Part shown: positions 1 to 7,341 of the stretch, piece after piece
Layout: each line of letters begins with the position of its first letter
How positions within the stretch are numbered: position 1 is the first letter of the stretch
Assembly (NCBI RefSeq): GCF_017571495.1
Contig: NZ_JAGETZ010000001.1
Span: 868,001 to 932,000, forward strand
Reading direction: 5' to 3'
Length of the DNA stretch: 64,000 nt
Source: Hymenobacter negativus
GTDB taxonomy: Bacteria > Bacteroidota > Bacteroidia > Cytophagales > Hymenobacteraceae
Translations under genes and position numbers: made by a program
Notes under the pieces: generated by a model
What the model was told of the DNA's origin: nothing
The model's input: the letters and a program-made list of their open reading frames with translations, nothing else
Databases searched by the model: none

Positions 1-984
1 GAGGTCCAGGCTGGTGTTGGGGTACCACTGCAGCAGGACGTCTTTTGAGCCGGGCGTGAAGCGGTGGGTGATGAACTCCACGGTCAGGTCGCAGTCGAAA
101 TTCAGGGCGTTTTGCAGGCGGTCGAACAGCTCACTGTAATACAGCTGCCAGCCGGGAATGGGCATAATGGGCGCCAGCACCACGCCCACCGGGTAGCCCC
201 CTCCGCCCGCACTTGCCGGCAATGCTAAGCGGCGCAATGCCTGTATCCGCGCTTCTACCGAGGCGGTGCCGCCTTCCAAACGCCGAACTACGGGCTCGGC
301 GTTGAGGGAGAAGCGAGCCCGCGTGCGGCCCTGGTGCGGCAGGCCCAATAGCGGCCCAATGTGGTCGTACTTACTCACGAAGCGCAACTGGGCCCCTTCG
401 CGGGTGCCGAAATGGCGCACGGCTTCGGCCAGGCTGCCGGTGAGGTGTTCGATGCCCAGCACATCGGTGTAGCAGCTGGCTTCGAAGCTGACCACCCGGC
501 CGGACTGCTCGTAGCTGGCAGTATTGGCCAGCAGCTGGGGCAGGTTGGCGAAGGCTTTCACGACCGGAGGGCCGCTTAGGGAGCCGGCCAGGTAGCAGTA
601 CTGGCAGTGGGCGGGGCAACCTTCGGCCAGGTTCAGCTGCCAGTCGGCGGAGGGCGGGGTGGGTTGCAGGCGCAAGGCACCGGCGGGGGCCTTCACCACG
701 GCCAGGGTATTTTTGGCGGTGCGGTAGGTAGCGCGCACGTCGCCGCCGGGGTCGCGCAGGCCAGTGAGGCGGTTGCTTTTCAGCAGCTCTACCTCCAGGT
801 TCTGAGCCGAGACGCGGGCCAGAATTTGCTGGCCGAACTCTTCGTCCAGGGCATCGGGCGTGAACACTACGCGCTGGGGCAGCCACAGCTTGGCCGAGTG
901 GGTGCGCGGAGCCAGTGGCGCAGGCACGGGCTGGTCGGTGAGCAGGGTATCGGAAAGGGAAACCAAGGAGCTGGCAGGGAGCAT
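1..984 (-). CDS. SPL family radical SAM protein (spore photoproduct lyase-like), 3' end cut by window edge
   Basis: The reading frame opens with ATG at 984 and stays open for 328 codons to base 1, so the C-terminus lies outside the window. Translation shows the radical SAM cluster motif CPAHCQYCY (C123, C127, C130), which has the CxxxCxxC spacing. The C-terminal end seen here contains TVEFITHRFTPGSK followed by LLQWYP, a block typical of spore photoproduct lyases, which repair thymine photodimers in spore DNA. Non-sporulating Bacteroidota carry homologues whose substrate is not settled, so repair of DNA photodamage is an inference. It is divergent from the 2H phosphoesterase gene, with a 141-bp gap. 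A longer start at 1018 belongs to another frame and does not fit the product. Confidence 0.85.
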   Translation of the reverse strand, partial: MLPASSLVSLSDTLLTDQPVPAPLAPRTHSAKLWLPQRVVFTPDALDEEFGQQILARVSAQNLEVELLKSNRLTGLRDPGGDVRATYRTAKNTLAVVKAPAGALRLQPTPPSADWQLNLAEGCPAHCQYCYLAGSLSGPPVVKAFANLPQLLANTASYEQSGRVVSFEASCYTDVLGIEHLTGSLAEAVRHFGTREGAQLRFVSKYDHIGPLLGLPHQGRTRARFSLNAEPVVRRLEGGTASVEARIQALRRLALPASAGGGGYPVGVVLAPIMPIPGWQLYYSELFDRLQNALNFDCDLTVEFITHRFTPGSKDVLLQWYPNTSLDL

Positions 985-1087
985 AAAAGCAGGTTGGTGG
1001 CGGATAATTTACCAACACTTTTGCAGGCCAAATAAGTCCAGCAAAACCGCTTAAAATGTATTATCAGGCCATTTTTACAAGTAGCAG

Positions 1088-1108
1088 TAGCCGGTTAAAA
1101 TCCGGCTA
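1088..1108. repeat. Small palindrome in divergent intergenic region
   Basis: Seven-base arms TAGCCGG and CCGGCTA flank TTAAAAT. The element lies between two divergent genes. Its layout (GC-rich arms, TTAAAAT-like loop) resembles the larger hairpins at 40930, 41588 and 58670, but with arms this short it may be chance. Confidence 0.3.
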
Positions 1109-1125
1109 AATCCATCGGCTTACCG

Positions 1126-1686
1126 GTGGTTTTCGTAAGGCCCAAAGAATTGCCCGCCCCCGTATTTATGCTGCCCACCGAACCTGCTCCGCTCATCCTC
1201 ACCCTGACGCTGGATGCGGCGTCCCAAACGTATTTCAACCGCTTGCGGGAGCAACATTTTCCACCAAAAATCAACTACCTGGCGGCCCATCTCACGCTGT
1301 TTCACCACTTACCCGGCCACGAGCTGGCCGACATCAGCACCACCCTGCGGCAACTGAGCAACGCCCAGCGCCCGTTGCCACTTCAGGTTACGGGCCTGCG
1401 CTCGCTGGGCCGGGGGGTAGCCTTCCTGCTGGAGAATGAGGAATTGCGCGCCCTACACCGCCAGCTGCAAGCCGCATTTGCCCCGCGCCTCACGCCCCAG
1501 GACCAGCAGAAGCTTCAGCCCCACGTCACCATCCAGAACAAGGTCGACCCTGCGGTAGCCCGCCAATTACTGGCCGAAATGCAGGCCGATTTTACGCCAT
1601 TTGAAGCGTTGGGTACGGGGCTGCACCTGTGGGAATATCGCGGCGGGCCGTGGGCCAGCGTGGCGGAGTTTGGCTTTAGGGGATAG
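1126..1686 (+). CDS. 2'-5' RNA ligase-like 2H phosphoesterase family protein
   Basis: A 186-residue frame contains the two HxT/S motifs of the 2H superfamily: HLTLFH in the N-terminal half and HVTIQN in the C-terminal half. These His-Thr pairs form the active site that handles 2',3'-cyclic phosphate or 2'-5' phosphodiester bonds in RNA or nucleotides. The family is soluble and cytoplasmic; the actual substrate cannot be read from sequence. The first ATG is at 1126, but ATG at 1168 (MLPTEPAP) is a realistic alternative, because the 14 residues before it look unlike family N-termini. It converges with the glycosyltransferase gene, with only 15 bases between stops. Its closeness to the Thg1/kinase pair about 3 kb away is noted, but no operon connects them. 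Confidence 0.8.
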   Translation: MVFVRPKELPAPVFMLPTEPAPLILTLTLDAASQTYFNRLREQHFPPKINYLAAHLTLFHHLPGHELADISTTLRQLSNAQRPLPLQVTGLRSLGRGVAFLLENEELRALHRQLQAAFAPRLTPQDQQKLQPHVTIQNKVDPAVARQLLAEMQADFTPFEALGTGLHLWEYRGGPWASVAEFGFRG

Positions 1687-1701
1687 CGAGCGGACGGGGC
1701 C

Positions 1702-3255
1702 TCATCTCCCGCCACTCTCCCATTCTGCCAATCCTTTTTGCCACTCCATTAATATTTGGGCCTGCACGGCGGCATCGGGTTGCAGACCGATAATAACGGA
1801 CGTGCCCTGTTCGCGGGCGTACGGGTCCGTGATGCTGGCAAAGCGCCGGTACTGGGTGAAATGGGAGGCCAGCTCGGGGTGAAACTCGTCGTCGATGATG
1901 AGGATGGCCTGGTACTGCTGCAATTGTTGGAATGGATACCAGAATAGAAAACTGCCGTTGAGGCTGTTGGCAGTTGGGATGGCGCGGTGGCTGTTGAAGT
2001 AGTTGAGGGCGCTGGCCTGGCCATAGTTGGCGCAGTGAATGAGGGTGTGGGCGCGGGCCGAGTCGGGCAGGGACTGGTAAGCGGCCCAGGTTTGGTTGGC
2101 CAGCTCGCGCCAACCCCGCATGTCGGCGTAGTCCTGGGGCAGGTCGTGGTTCTGGCCATCTTCCCAGCGGTAGAAGCCCAGGCTGGCGTAACGGGGGCGC
2201 AGGGCCGCCATTTTGGCCGGGACACGCAAGGGGTATATGAAGGGCAGTAGCGGCAGCATAAGCAGCAGCGGCAAGGCCACCAGTACCGGCTGGAGGAATC
2301 TTTTCCATTGTACATCCAGCCTCCCAAAACGCTTGATGCGCAACTCCCACCACCACGCGCCAAAGCTGAACAGCACCGGGTAGTAGCCCAGGGCGTAATA
2401 ATCCTTGCCGTGCAGCGCAAACAGCAGCCCCACGCCTAGCACCGCCACCCAGCCCACCGCCCGATACGGTCGAAACGCCGGCTCCAATAGCAGCGCCAGC
2501 AGCCCTGGCACCCACACCCACAGCGCCGTGAGGCACATCAATAGCTGTGGCCTCCAGAAGTCCAGGGCCGACACGTGCACCAACTGGCTGTCGTGCAGCA
2601 GCGCCATATGGTGCCGAAACGGGATGCCGTGGCCAATTTGCCAGGCCAGATTGGGTGCCCAGACCAATAGTCCCAACCCCGCTGCGCCCCAGAAATGCCG
2701 GTTCAGCAGCAGGCGCCGCCAGGGTGTGAGCAGCAGCGCCCCACCCAGCGCCGCGATGAAAAACAGCGTGGAGTATTTATTCAACAGGCCCAAACCCAAA
2801 CCAAGCCCCAGCAGGTAGAGAAACCTAGGCCTCTCCTCCTGGAAATACCGCACCAGCCAGTACAGACAAAATACGAAGCCGAATACCTCAAACGAGTTGG
2901 GCTGAAACAGCAGGTTGAGCCGGGCGAAAGCCGTGCCCAGGTAGCAGGTGCCCGCCAGCGCCGTGGCAAACCAGCTGCCGCCCAGCCGCTGCGTCAGCCG
3001 CATCACAAGGTAGAGCGTGGCCGCGCCCCACAGAAACGGCCAGAATTTCACCCAGAAAAAACCACCGCCCAGCGTCAGGCTCAGCCAGCCCTGCGCCGCG
3101 ATGAGCGGCGGCACTTCGAGGTAGCCCCAGACCAGGTGCTGGCCCTGGTTGAGGTAGAGGTATTCATCGCGCTGAAGGTCATAGGCCGAACTGATGAGGA
3201 AGTAGCCAGACACGAACTTGAGTACCGCGAAGGCAAGTGGCAAGAAGCGTTTCAT
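1702..3255 (-). CDS. GT39-like (PMT/ArnT type) integral membrane glycosyltransferase
   Basis: A 517-residue protein rich in hydrophobic helices through about residue 350, followed by a soluble C-terminal domain. The first periplasmic loop carries the acidic pair DE at residues 30-31 (LQRDEYLYL), the expected catalytic position in GT39-type enzymes that transfer sugars from polyprenyl-phosphate carriers. Acceptor and donor are unknown. I place the start at ATG 3255 (MKRFLPL). A TTG nine bases upstream would add MPG, but it overlaps what looks like the promoter -7 box, so it is unlikely. No lipid-A or cell-wall genes sit nearby to narrow the role. Confidence 0.75.
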   Translation of the reverse strand: MKRFLPLAFAVLKFVSGYFLISSAYDLQRDEYLYLNQGQHLVWGYLEVPPLIAAQGWLSLTLGGGFFWVKFWPFLWGAATLYLVMRLTQRLGGSWFATALAGTCYLGTAFARLNLLFQPNSFEVFGFVFCLYWLVRYFQEERPRFLYLLGLGLGLGLLNKYSTLFFIAALGGALLLTPWRRLLLNRHFWGAAGLGLLVWAPNLAWQIGHGIPFRHHMALLHDSQLVHVSALDFWRPQLLMCLTALWVWVPGLLALLLEPAFRPYRAVGWVAVLGVGLLFALHGKDYYALGYYPVLFSFGAWWWELRIKRFGRLDVQWKRFLQPVLVALPLLLMLPLLPFIYPLRVPAKMAALRPRYASLGFYRWEDGQNHDLPQDYADMRGWRELANQTWAAYQSLPDSARAHTLIHCANYGQASALNYFNSHRAIPTANSLNGSFLFWYPFQQLQQYQAILIIDDEFHPELASHFTQYRRFASITDPYAREQGTSVIIGLQPDAAVQAQILMEWQKGLAEWESGGR

Positions 3256-3608
3256 ACCCGGCAAGGTAGCGCCGACGGAGTTTAGCCCAAATGCTATGTT
3301 TGGATGTGCCTCAAAGCTGCGCGTCGGCTTGCGATGGATAATTTGCCCTGATTACGAGCTGAACCGCAGCTGCGGGGCACAATGCTCCAGCCCGTTTTTG
3401 CTACCTCAAGCAGCCTCTTGGCAAAGGACCTTTTCGCGGCTGGAATCTTATCGAACGAAGGGCATTCGGCCGTGCCAAGGTCCTGCGCCCTGCGTTTAGG
3501 ATAGCAGGCATTTTGACGTACGCTATGGTCTCTGCGGGAAACGTTTCTTTACTTTGCCGCCTCCCCACTTCCTTTTCCATTTTACTTGAGTTAACCCACT
3601 ACTTTTCC
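3256..3608. other. Divergent intergenic region without a gene
   Basis: This 353-bp region separates the glycosyltransferase from the zinc-ribbon gene. It holds the putative minus-strand promoter at 3262-3291 and a plus-strand TTTACTTTGCC near 3548-3558 that could serve as a -7 box for the zinc-ribbon gene. No other structure or convincing small gene was seen. Confidence 0.5.
3262..3291 (-). promoter_or_regulatory. Putative Bacteroidota promoter of the GT39-like gene
   Basis: On the minus strand TTTG at 3291-3288 is followed after 19 bases by TACCTTG at 3268-3262, close to the -33 TTTG / -7 TAnnTTTG pattern but with one T missing in the -7 box. The ATG lies seven bases downstream, so the transcript would have almost no leader. 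Confidence 0.35.
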
Positions 3609-4223
3609 ATGATTTTTTACGGAACCAACGGCGCCCTCGTGCGCACCGCGCCTCTGCCCGGCGTGGCCTGCCCAGCCTGTGCCGCCCCCGAAAGCTTGCA
3701 GCTGAGCGTGTTCAGCCGCTACGCGCACATCTACTGGATTCCGCTGTTCCCCTACAGCAAACCCAGCGTGGTGCAGTGCGCCCATTGCCAGCAAGCCTGG
3801 GACACCAAAGGCACTCCCGCCGCGCTGCAACCCGCCGTGGCCGACCTCAAAAAGCAAACCCGCGCCCCGTGGTGGCACTGGTCGGGCCTGGGCCTTATTG
3901 CCCTTCTCATTGCCTGGGGAGCCGTGGCTGCCACTCGGGATGCCCGCGCCAATAAGGCTTACCTGGCCGCGCCCCGCGCCGGTGATATCTACACCGTGCA
4001 CTCACCCGGCGACAGCACCAAGTATTCGCTGCTGAAAGTACTAAGCGCCAAAGGCAACACTGTAGAGCTGGTGGCCAACGAGTATGAAATCGACAACCGC
4101 CACCCCCTCAGCGAGCTTAACTCGCCCGAGAAGTATAGCAAGGAGCCCTTCTCGATGACGCAGTTCGAGTTGCAAATCATGCAGAACAAAGACCAAATCA
4201 TCGACGTGGACCGGCCTGAATAG
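3609..4223 (+). CDS. Zinc-ribbon membrane-anchored protein of unknown function
   Basis: A 204-residue protein. The N-terminal part has two Cys pairs, CPAC and CAHC, spaced like a zinc ribbon (roughly residues 18-62). One hydrophobic helix follows (HWSGLGLIALLIAWGAV, about residues 92-110), then a C-terminal domain of about 90 residues. The start is ATG 3609 (MIFYGTNGALV). An in-frame TTG at 3513 would add 32 residues with no family-like features. The C-terminal region is probably on the other side of the membrane from the zinc ribbon. No specific function can be given, and neighbours do not help. Confidence 0.7.
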   Translation: MIFYGTNGALVRTAPLPGVACPACAAPESLQLSVFSRYAHIYWIPLFPYSKPSVVQCAHCQQAWDTKGTPAALQPAVADLKKQTRAPWWHWSGLGLIALLIAWGAVAATRDARANKAYLAAPRAGDIYTVHSPGDSTKYSLLKVLSAKGNTVELVANEYEIDNRHPLSELNSPEKYSKEPFSMTQFELQIMQNKDQIIDVDRPE

Positions 4224-4331
4224 CCTGCTGGTTGCTGCAGGCGCTCATACTTACTTTGATTCGCCCCACAGCCCGGCCCAGCGCAGAAACTCCTCCCCGA
4301 CTTTTTCCCAATAGTTGTCCTTATAGAGCAG

Positions 4332-5090
4332 CTATTCGCTGATAAATCCCTCGATAAACTGCATGTACGCCTCACGCACGGGCAATTCAAAGTCGGTGTG
4401 CAGCTCGCGGCGTAGCGTTTGGGTGGGCTGTTGCGTCACGGGGTTGAAACCTTCGCGCTCGGCCATGCGCCAATAGATGCCGAGCCCTCGTCTTTGCCAG
4501 GCGGGCAGGTTATTGAAGTTGATGCCCCGCTGAAACAGCAGCTCATGCTTGTCGGCGGTGCTCAGGCCGCTTACCTGGAGCGTGGCCCCTACTTCGGTCG
4601 CGCCTTCGGTGCGCAGGAGCCAATAGCAATGGGCATTGAGGGCATTGCGCAGGGCGTCTTCAGCACGCCAGCGGAAATAATCCACTACGTCGGCAGCCCG
4701 TGGTAGCTGCGCAATCCGGCAGTCGAACGTGCCCATACTGCCAAGCAGCAACGAAAACTTAGCAGATGCCTCGCCGGCCAGAATGCTGTGGTACTTGCGC
4801 AGCTTACGGCCAAAAGTGTCTTCGGCGGGGTCGAGGAGCAAGGAGATTTCGTCGCTTTCGGTGTAGCCATAGCGCACCCGGAAGCCGCACTGCATGAGGT
4901 GCTGCACAGTGCCCACCATCAGGTCGCGAAACCGCTCATCAAAAGGCCGTTCGAAGCTGTGCACCTCCTTGGTGAGGCGCGTGAAGTTGCGGCCATCGAG
5001 GCGGGCCACCAGGTAGAGCCCGGGCAGCGCGCAGTGGTCGTGGGCGGTTTCGAACACCCGCAGGCGGGAATCAAGGTCGTCGAATTTCAT
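4332..5090 (-). CDS. Thg1-like protein (tRNA-His guanylyltransferase family, 3'-5' polymerase)
   Basis: A 252-residue protein with hallmarks of the Thg1 superfamily: RLDGRNF at residues 30-36, which includes the first metal-binding Asp32, and YGYTESDEISLL at 74-85 with the second carboxylate group D80/E81, then FGRKLRK and SAKFS. Thg1 enzymes add nucleotides in the 3'-5' direction. Bacterial Thg1-like proteins (TLPs) are known to restore 5'-truncated tRNAs using the opposite strand as template rather than adding only G-1. The gene starts inside the stop codon of the upstream kinase-like gene (ATGA overlap at 5087-5090), so the two are translationally coupled. tRNA repair is therefore more likely than housekeeping His-tRNA maturation; this is inference. 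Confidence 0.88.
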   Translation of the reverse strand: MKFDDLDSRLRVFETAHDHCALPGLYLVARLDGRNFTRLTKEVHSFERPFDERFRDLMVGTVQHLMQCGFRVRYGYTESDEISLLLDPAEDTFGRKLRKYHSILAGEASAKFSLLLGSMGTFDCRIAQLPRAADVVDYFRWRAEDALRNALNAHCYWLLRTEGATEVGATLQVSGLSTADKHELLFQRGINFNNLPAWQRRGLGIYWRMAEREGFNPVTQQPTQTLRRELHTDFELPVREAYMQFIEGFISE

Positions 5091-5530
5091 AGTTGCCAGG
5101 GTTCGACTACAAAGCGGTCATCGTCGGCAATTCGAACGAAGTACAGCTCATCAAACCCCTCGGCAAAGCTCAGCATTTCCAGCCGGGCCCGCGTGCCCCG
5201 AATGCCCACGGCCGGCACTTGCTCGGCCGGCGAGCGCTGCTGATTGCGCAATAGCGCCTCACTGGCCGAGGAGCTGAAGTAGTAGCCGACCACCGCGTAC
5301 CCGGCGGCCTTGGCGGGCCCGATGTAGCGTTGCCGCTCTGCCATCGTGGGGTTGGTGTTGTCGACCACAAATTTTGCCTGGGTGTCGAGGCAAAACTTCA
5401 GCAGCAGCGCTTCGCGGTGGCGCGTGCGCAGCAAATCAAGGCTGATGCGGACATGGGAATTGAGCAGCCGCTGGCAGTAAAACGTGCTCTTCCCACTGGC
5501 CTGGATGCCGCAAAAAAGAATGGCCTGCAT
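5087..5530 (-). CDS. Polynucleotide kinase-like AAA-type P-loop ATPase
   Basis: A 147-residue protein with a Walker A motif at residues 8-16 (GIQASGKST). It also has the block DNTNPTMAERQRYI followed by AKAAGYAVVGYYF and RNQQR, which closely matches the 5'-kinase domain of polynucleotide kinases (phosphate-acceptor and lid region). The expected reaction is transfer of phosphate from ATP to a 5'-OH nucleic acid end. There is no phosphatase or ligase domain. I start at ATG 5530 (MQAILFCG); a TTG 72 bases upstream gives an unlikely N-terminus. The stop overlaps the start of the Thg1-like gene by four bases, which suggests a shared RNA 5'-end task. A generic small-molecule kinase cannot be excluded. 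Confidence 0.8.
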   Translation of the reverse strand: MQAILFCGIQASGKSTFYCQRLLNSHVRISLDLLRTRHREALLLKFCLDTQAKFVVDNTNPTMAERQRYIGPAKAAGYAVVGYYFSSSASEALLRNQQRSPAEQVPAVGIRGTRARLEMLSFAEGFDELYFVRIADDDRFVVEPWQL

Positions 5531-5623
5531 GAAGAATGAGACGCTCAGGAATGAATAATTGGGCCGTTGAAACAAAAATAAAGATGGCAGAACCCACAGC
5601 AAGGCTGCGCAATGGCCGGGGGC

Positions 5624-6838
5624 TCAGCGGCGTGTGCCGGCGTTGCGGGCAAATCCGCCAACCCCGACTTCGAAAAAGTAAATACTGCCGGCCGTGGGCG
5701 GCCCGGCCAGGGCCTGGGCCTGCCGCCAGCCATTGCGGACCTGGACGAACCAGCCTTCGGTGCCCAGCTTGCCGGGACCGAAGCGCCGCTCGTTGCTGAA
5801 GTTCAGCTCCATGTTTAGCCCCGCGGTGAGCGGGTGCCCGAACCAGAGCCGGTGGTCGGCTTCGGGCTTAATTTGGTTGTTTACCTTGTAGGACGCTATT
5901 TCGAGCAGCGACGCCCCGGCGAAGGGCAGCACCCGAAACCACTTGGTTTCGAGCACGCAGTATCCCACCAAAAGCTCGTACTGGGCCATATTAAGACCTT
6001 GGTCGTCGAGCCACACGGCGTTGCCAAAGGTGTAGGTGGTGCGGGGCTTCAGGTTGCTGGTGCTGGCCCGTAGATACAGCACGTAGCGCTTCCAACTGGC
6101 TTCACCGCCCAGCCCCAGCCGCACCGAGTTGGTGAAAGCATCAGCCAGCCCACCCTGCAAAAAAGTGGCGCCCAGGCTAAAATTCAATCCCAGGGTGATG
6201 GAAGAAGGAATGATTTCGTAGCGGATGCTGCCCTTCACTGTGGGCACCAAAGCCGAATTCGGGTAGCGCCGCACGAAGCGCCGCAGCCCGGCATTGAGCG
6301 AATCCGAAATGGTTTCGTGGGGGTTCGCCAGTATTGGTAGGTAGAGCGTTAGGAAGATAGAATCGGCGGTGGGTAGGTGGGCTTGCCGCGCGGCCTGCAC
6401 GAGGCTGTCGAGGTGGGCGGCTACGTAGGTTTGGGCCGCTTGCTGGAGGCCGTCGGTAGGCGGTGTGGGCCAGGGTACAAGGCAGCTACGTCCGTAATAA
6501 GGCGGGTCGGCGGCTACCTGCGCCAGCAACGGCCGAAATTGACCAGCCGCCGCCAACACCAGCGCCCGCTCGTTTTTAGTGATGCGGCCAATGGAATCAG
6601 CCAACATAATTCGGTGCTGGAGGTAGTCGAGCAGGCCCGGCAGGCGGGCTACCCGATTGTGCTGCAGGTCCTGCACCATTTCGGTACGCACCTGCACCAC
6701 GCGAAACGTGGGGCTCACCAGCAGTTGGCGCAGGTTGGCATCGAGCTGCCGGGCCACGGTATCGGTGGGCGTTTGGGCGTGGCTGGCTGGGGCGGCGCCC
6801 AGCAACAGGAGCAACAGCCAACAGTAGCGGAATGGCAT
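5624..6838 (-). CDS. Secreted protein, possible outer-membrane beta-barrel, unknown function
   Basis: A 404-residue protein that begins with a clear signal peptide (hydrophobic LLLLLLGAAP, cleavage near SHAQ, residue 22). The N-terminal third is helical. From about residue 200 the sequence shows alternating hydrophobic strands (LGLNFSLGATF, YVLYLRASTS, YELLVGYCVL) and ends with GSIYFFEVGVGGF, as expected for a barrel-like outer-membrane domain. No family was recognised. ATG at 6838 is chosen; a TTG six bases upstream is possible but less likely. It lies upstream of the kinase/Thg1 pair on the same strand with a 93-bp gap, so co-transcription is possible but not indicated. Confidence 0.6.
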   Translation of the reverse strand: MPFRYCWLLLLLLGAAPASHAQTPTDTVARQLDANLRQLLVSPTFRVVQVRTEMVQDLQHNRVARLPGLLDYLQHRIMLADSIGRITKNERALVLAAAGQFRPLLAQVAADPPYYGRSCLVPWPTPPTDGLQQAAQTYVAAHLDSLVQAARQAHLPTADSIFLTLYLPILANPHETISDSLNAGLRRFVRRYPNSALVPTVKGSIRYEIIPSSITLGLNFSLGATFLQGGLADAFTNSVRLGLGGEASWKRYVLYLRASTSNLKPRTTYTFGNAVWLDDQGLNMAQYELLVGYCVLETKWFRVLPFAGASLLEIASYKVNNQIKPEADHRLWFGHPLTAGLNMELNFSNERRFGPGKLGTEGWFVQVRNGWRQAQALAGPPTAGSIYFFEVGVGGFARNAGTRR

Positions 6839-6930
6839 GGGCAAACGGTGTGGATTGGAAGATGCCCTAAATTGCGCACAAACCCGCCATATTCCGAATG
6901 CTGTAGGTAATCAGCGGCCTGCTTACTAAC

Positions 6931-7188
6931 TTATAGGGTATTGCCCAGATTGCCCGGCAGGCGCACCAGTTTGAGGTAGTCGCCCAGTCCGGCGGGCTTC
7001 TGGAAAACGTGGATGAAGAGGATGTGCTCCTCGCCCCTGCTGCGCCAGGTTTCGGCATAAAAGCCCTCCACGGCATACAGCGTCAGGTCGAAGCTGTCTT
7101 CCTCACGCTCAGCCAGGCGGGTGCCGTGCCGGGCGAGGTACTCGGTCTGGCGACACTGGTGCAGGGCTTTGAAGGCGGTGATGGTCAT
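6931..7188 (-). CDS. Conserved small hypothetical protein (85 aa)
   Basis: The frame begins at ATG 7188 (MTITAFKALHQC) and gives an 85-residue soluble acidic/aromatic protein with no signal peptide or membrane segment. The pattern DLTLYAVEGFYAETW and EEHILFIHVF suggests a small alpha/beta fold. The family was not recognised. It is divergent from the YfcC gene, and the intervening region is almost entirely an inverted repeat. Confidence 0.55.
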   Translation of the reverse strand: MTITAFKALHQCRQTEYLARHGTRLAEREEDSFDLTLYAVEGFYAETWRSRGEEHILFIHVFQKPAGLGDYLKLVRLPGNLGNTL

Positions 7189-7210
7189 GCGGATGGAAAC
7201 AGAACAAGGC

Positions 7211-7318
7211 ACAAAAGAACGACCTGCGGAGCTTGTTGGAGCAGCTCTACCACAATACTAAATCTACTTACGCTCGCAGCAGGGCTGCCTCGACAAGCTC
7301 CGCAGGTCGTTCTTTTGT
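7211..7318. repeat. Large inverted repeat with 26-bp perfect arms (REP/MITE-like)
   Basis: The left arm at 7211-7236 (starts ACAAAAGAACGACCTGCGGA) is the exact reverse complement of the right arm at 7293-7318. The 56-bp centre also contains GCAGC / GCTGC pieces. It fills the divergent intergenic region between the 85-aa gene and the YfcC gene. The shape, with AAAGAAC at the outer edge, matches the other GAACGTC-type elements at 15241, 28497 and 38010, although the arm sequence differs. Confidence 0.8.
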
Positions 7319-7341
7319 TCCCTGATTACCTCCTCCTGCGC

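Noticed and set aside
1126..5530. 2H phosphoesterase, kinase and Thg1-like genes as one RNA repair cluster
   Set aside because: The 2H gene is on the other strand and separated by two unrelated genes; only kinase and Thg1-like genes are coupled.
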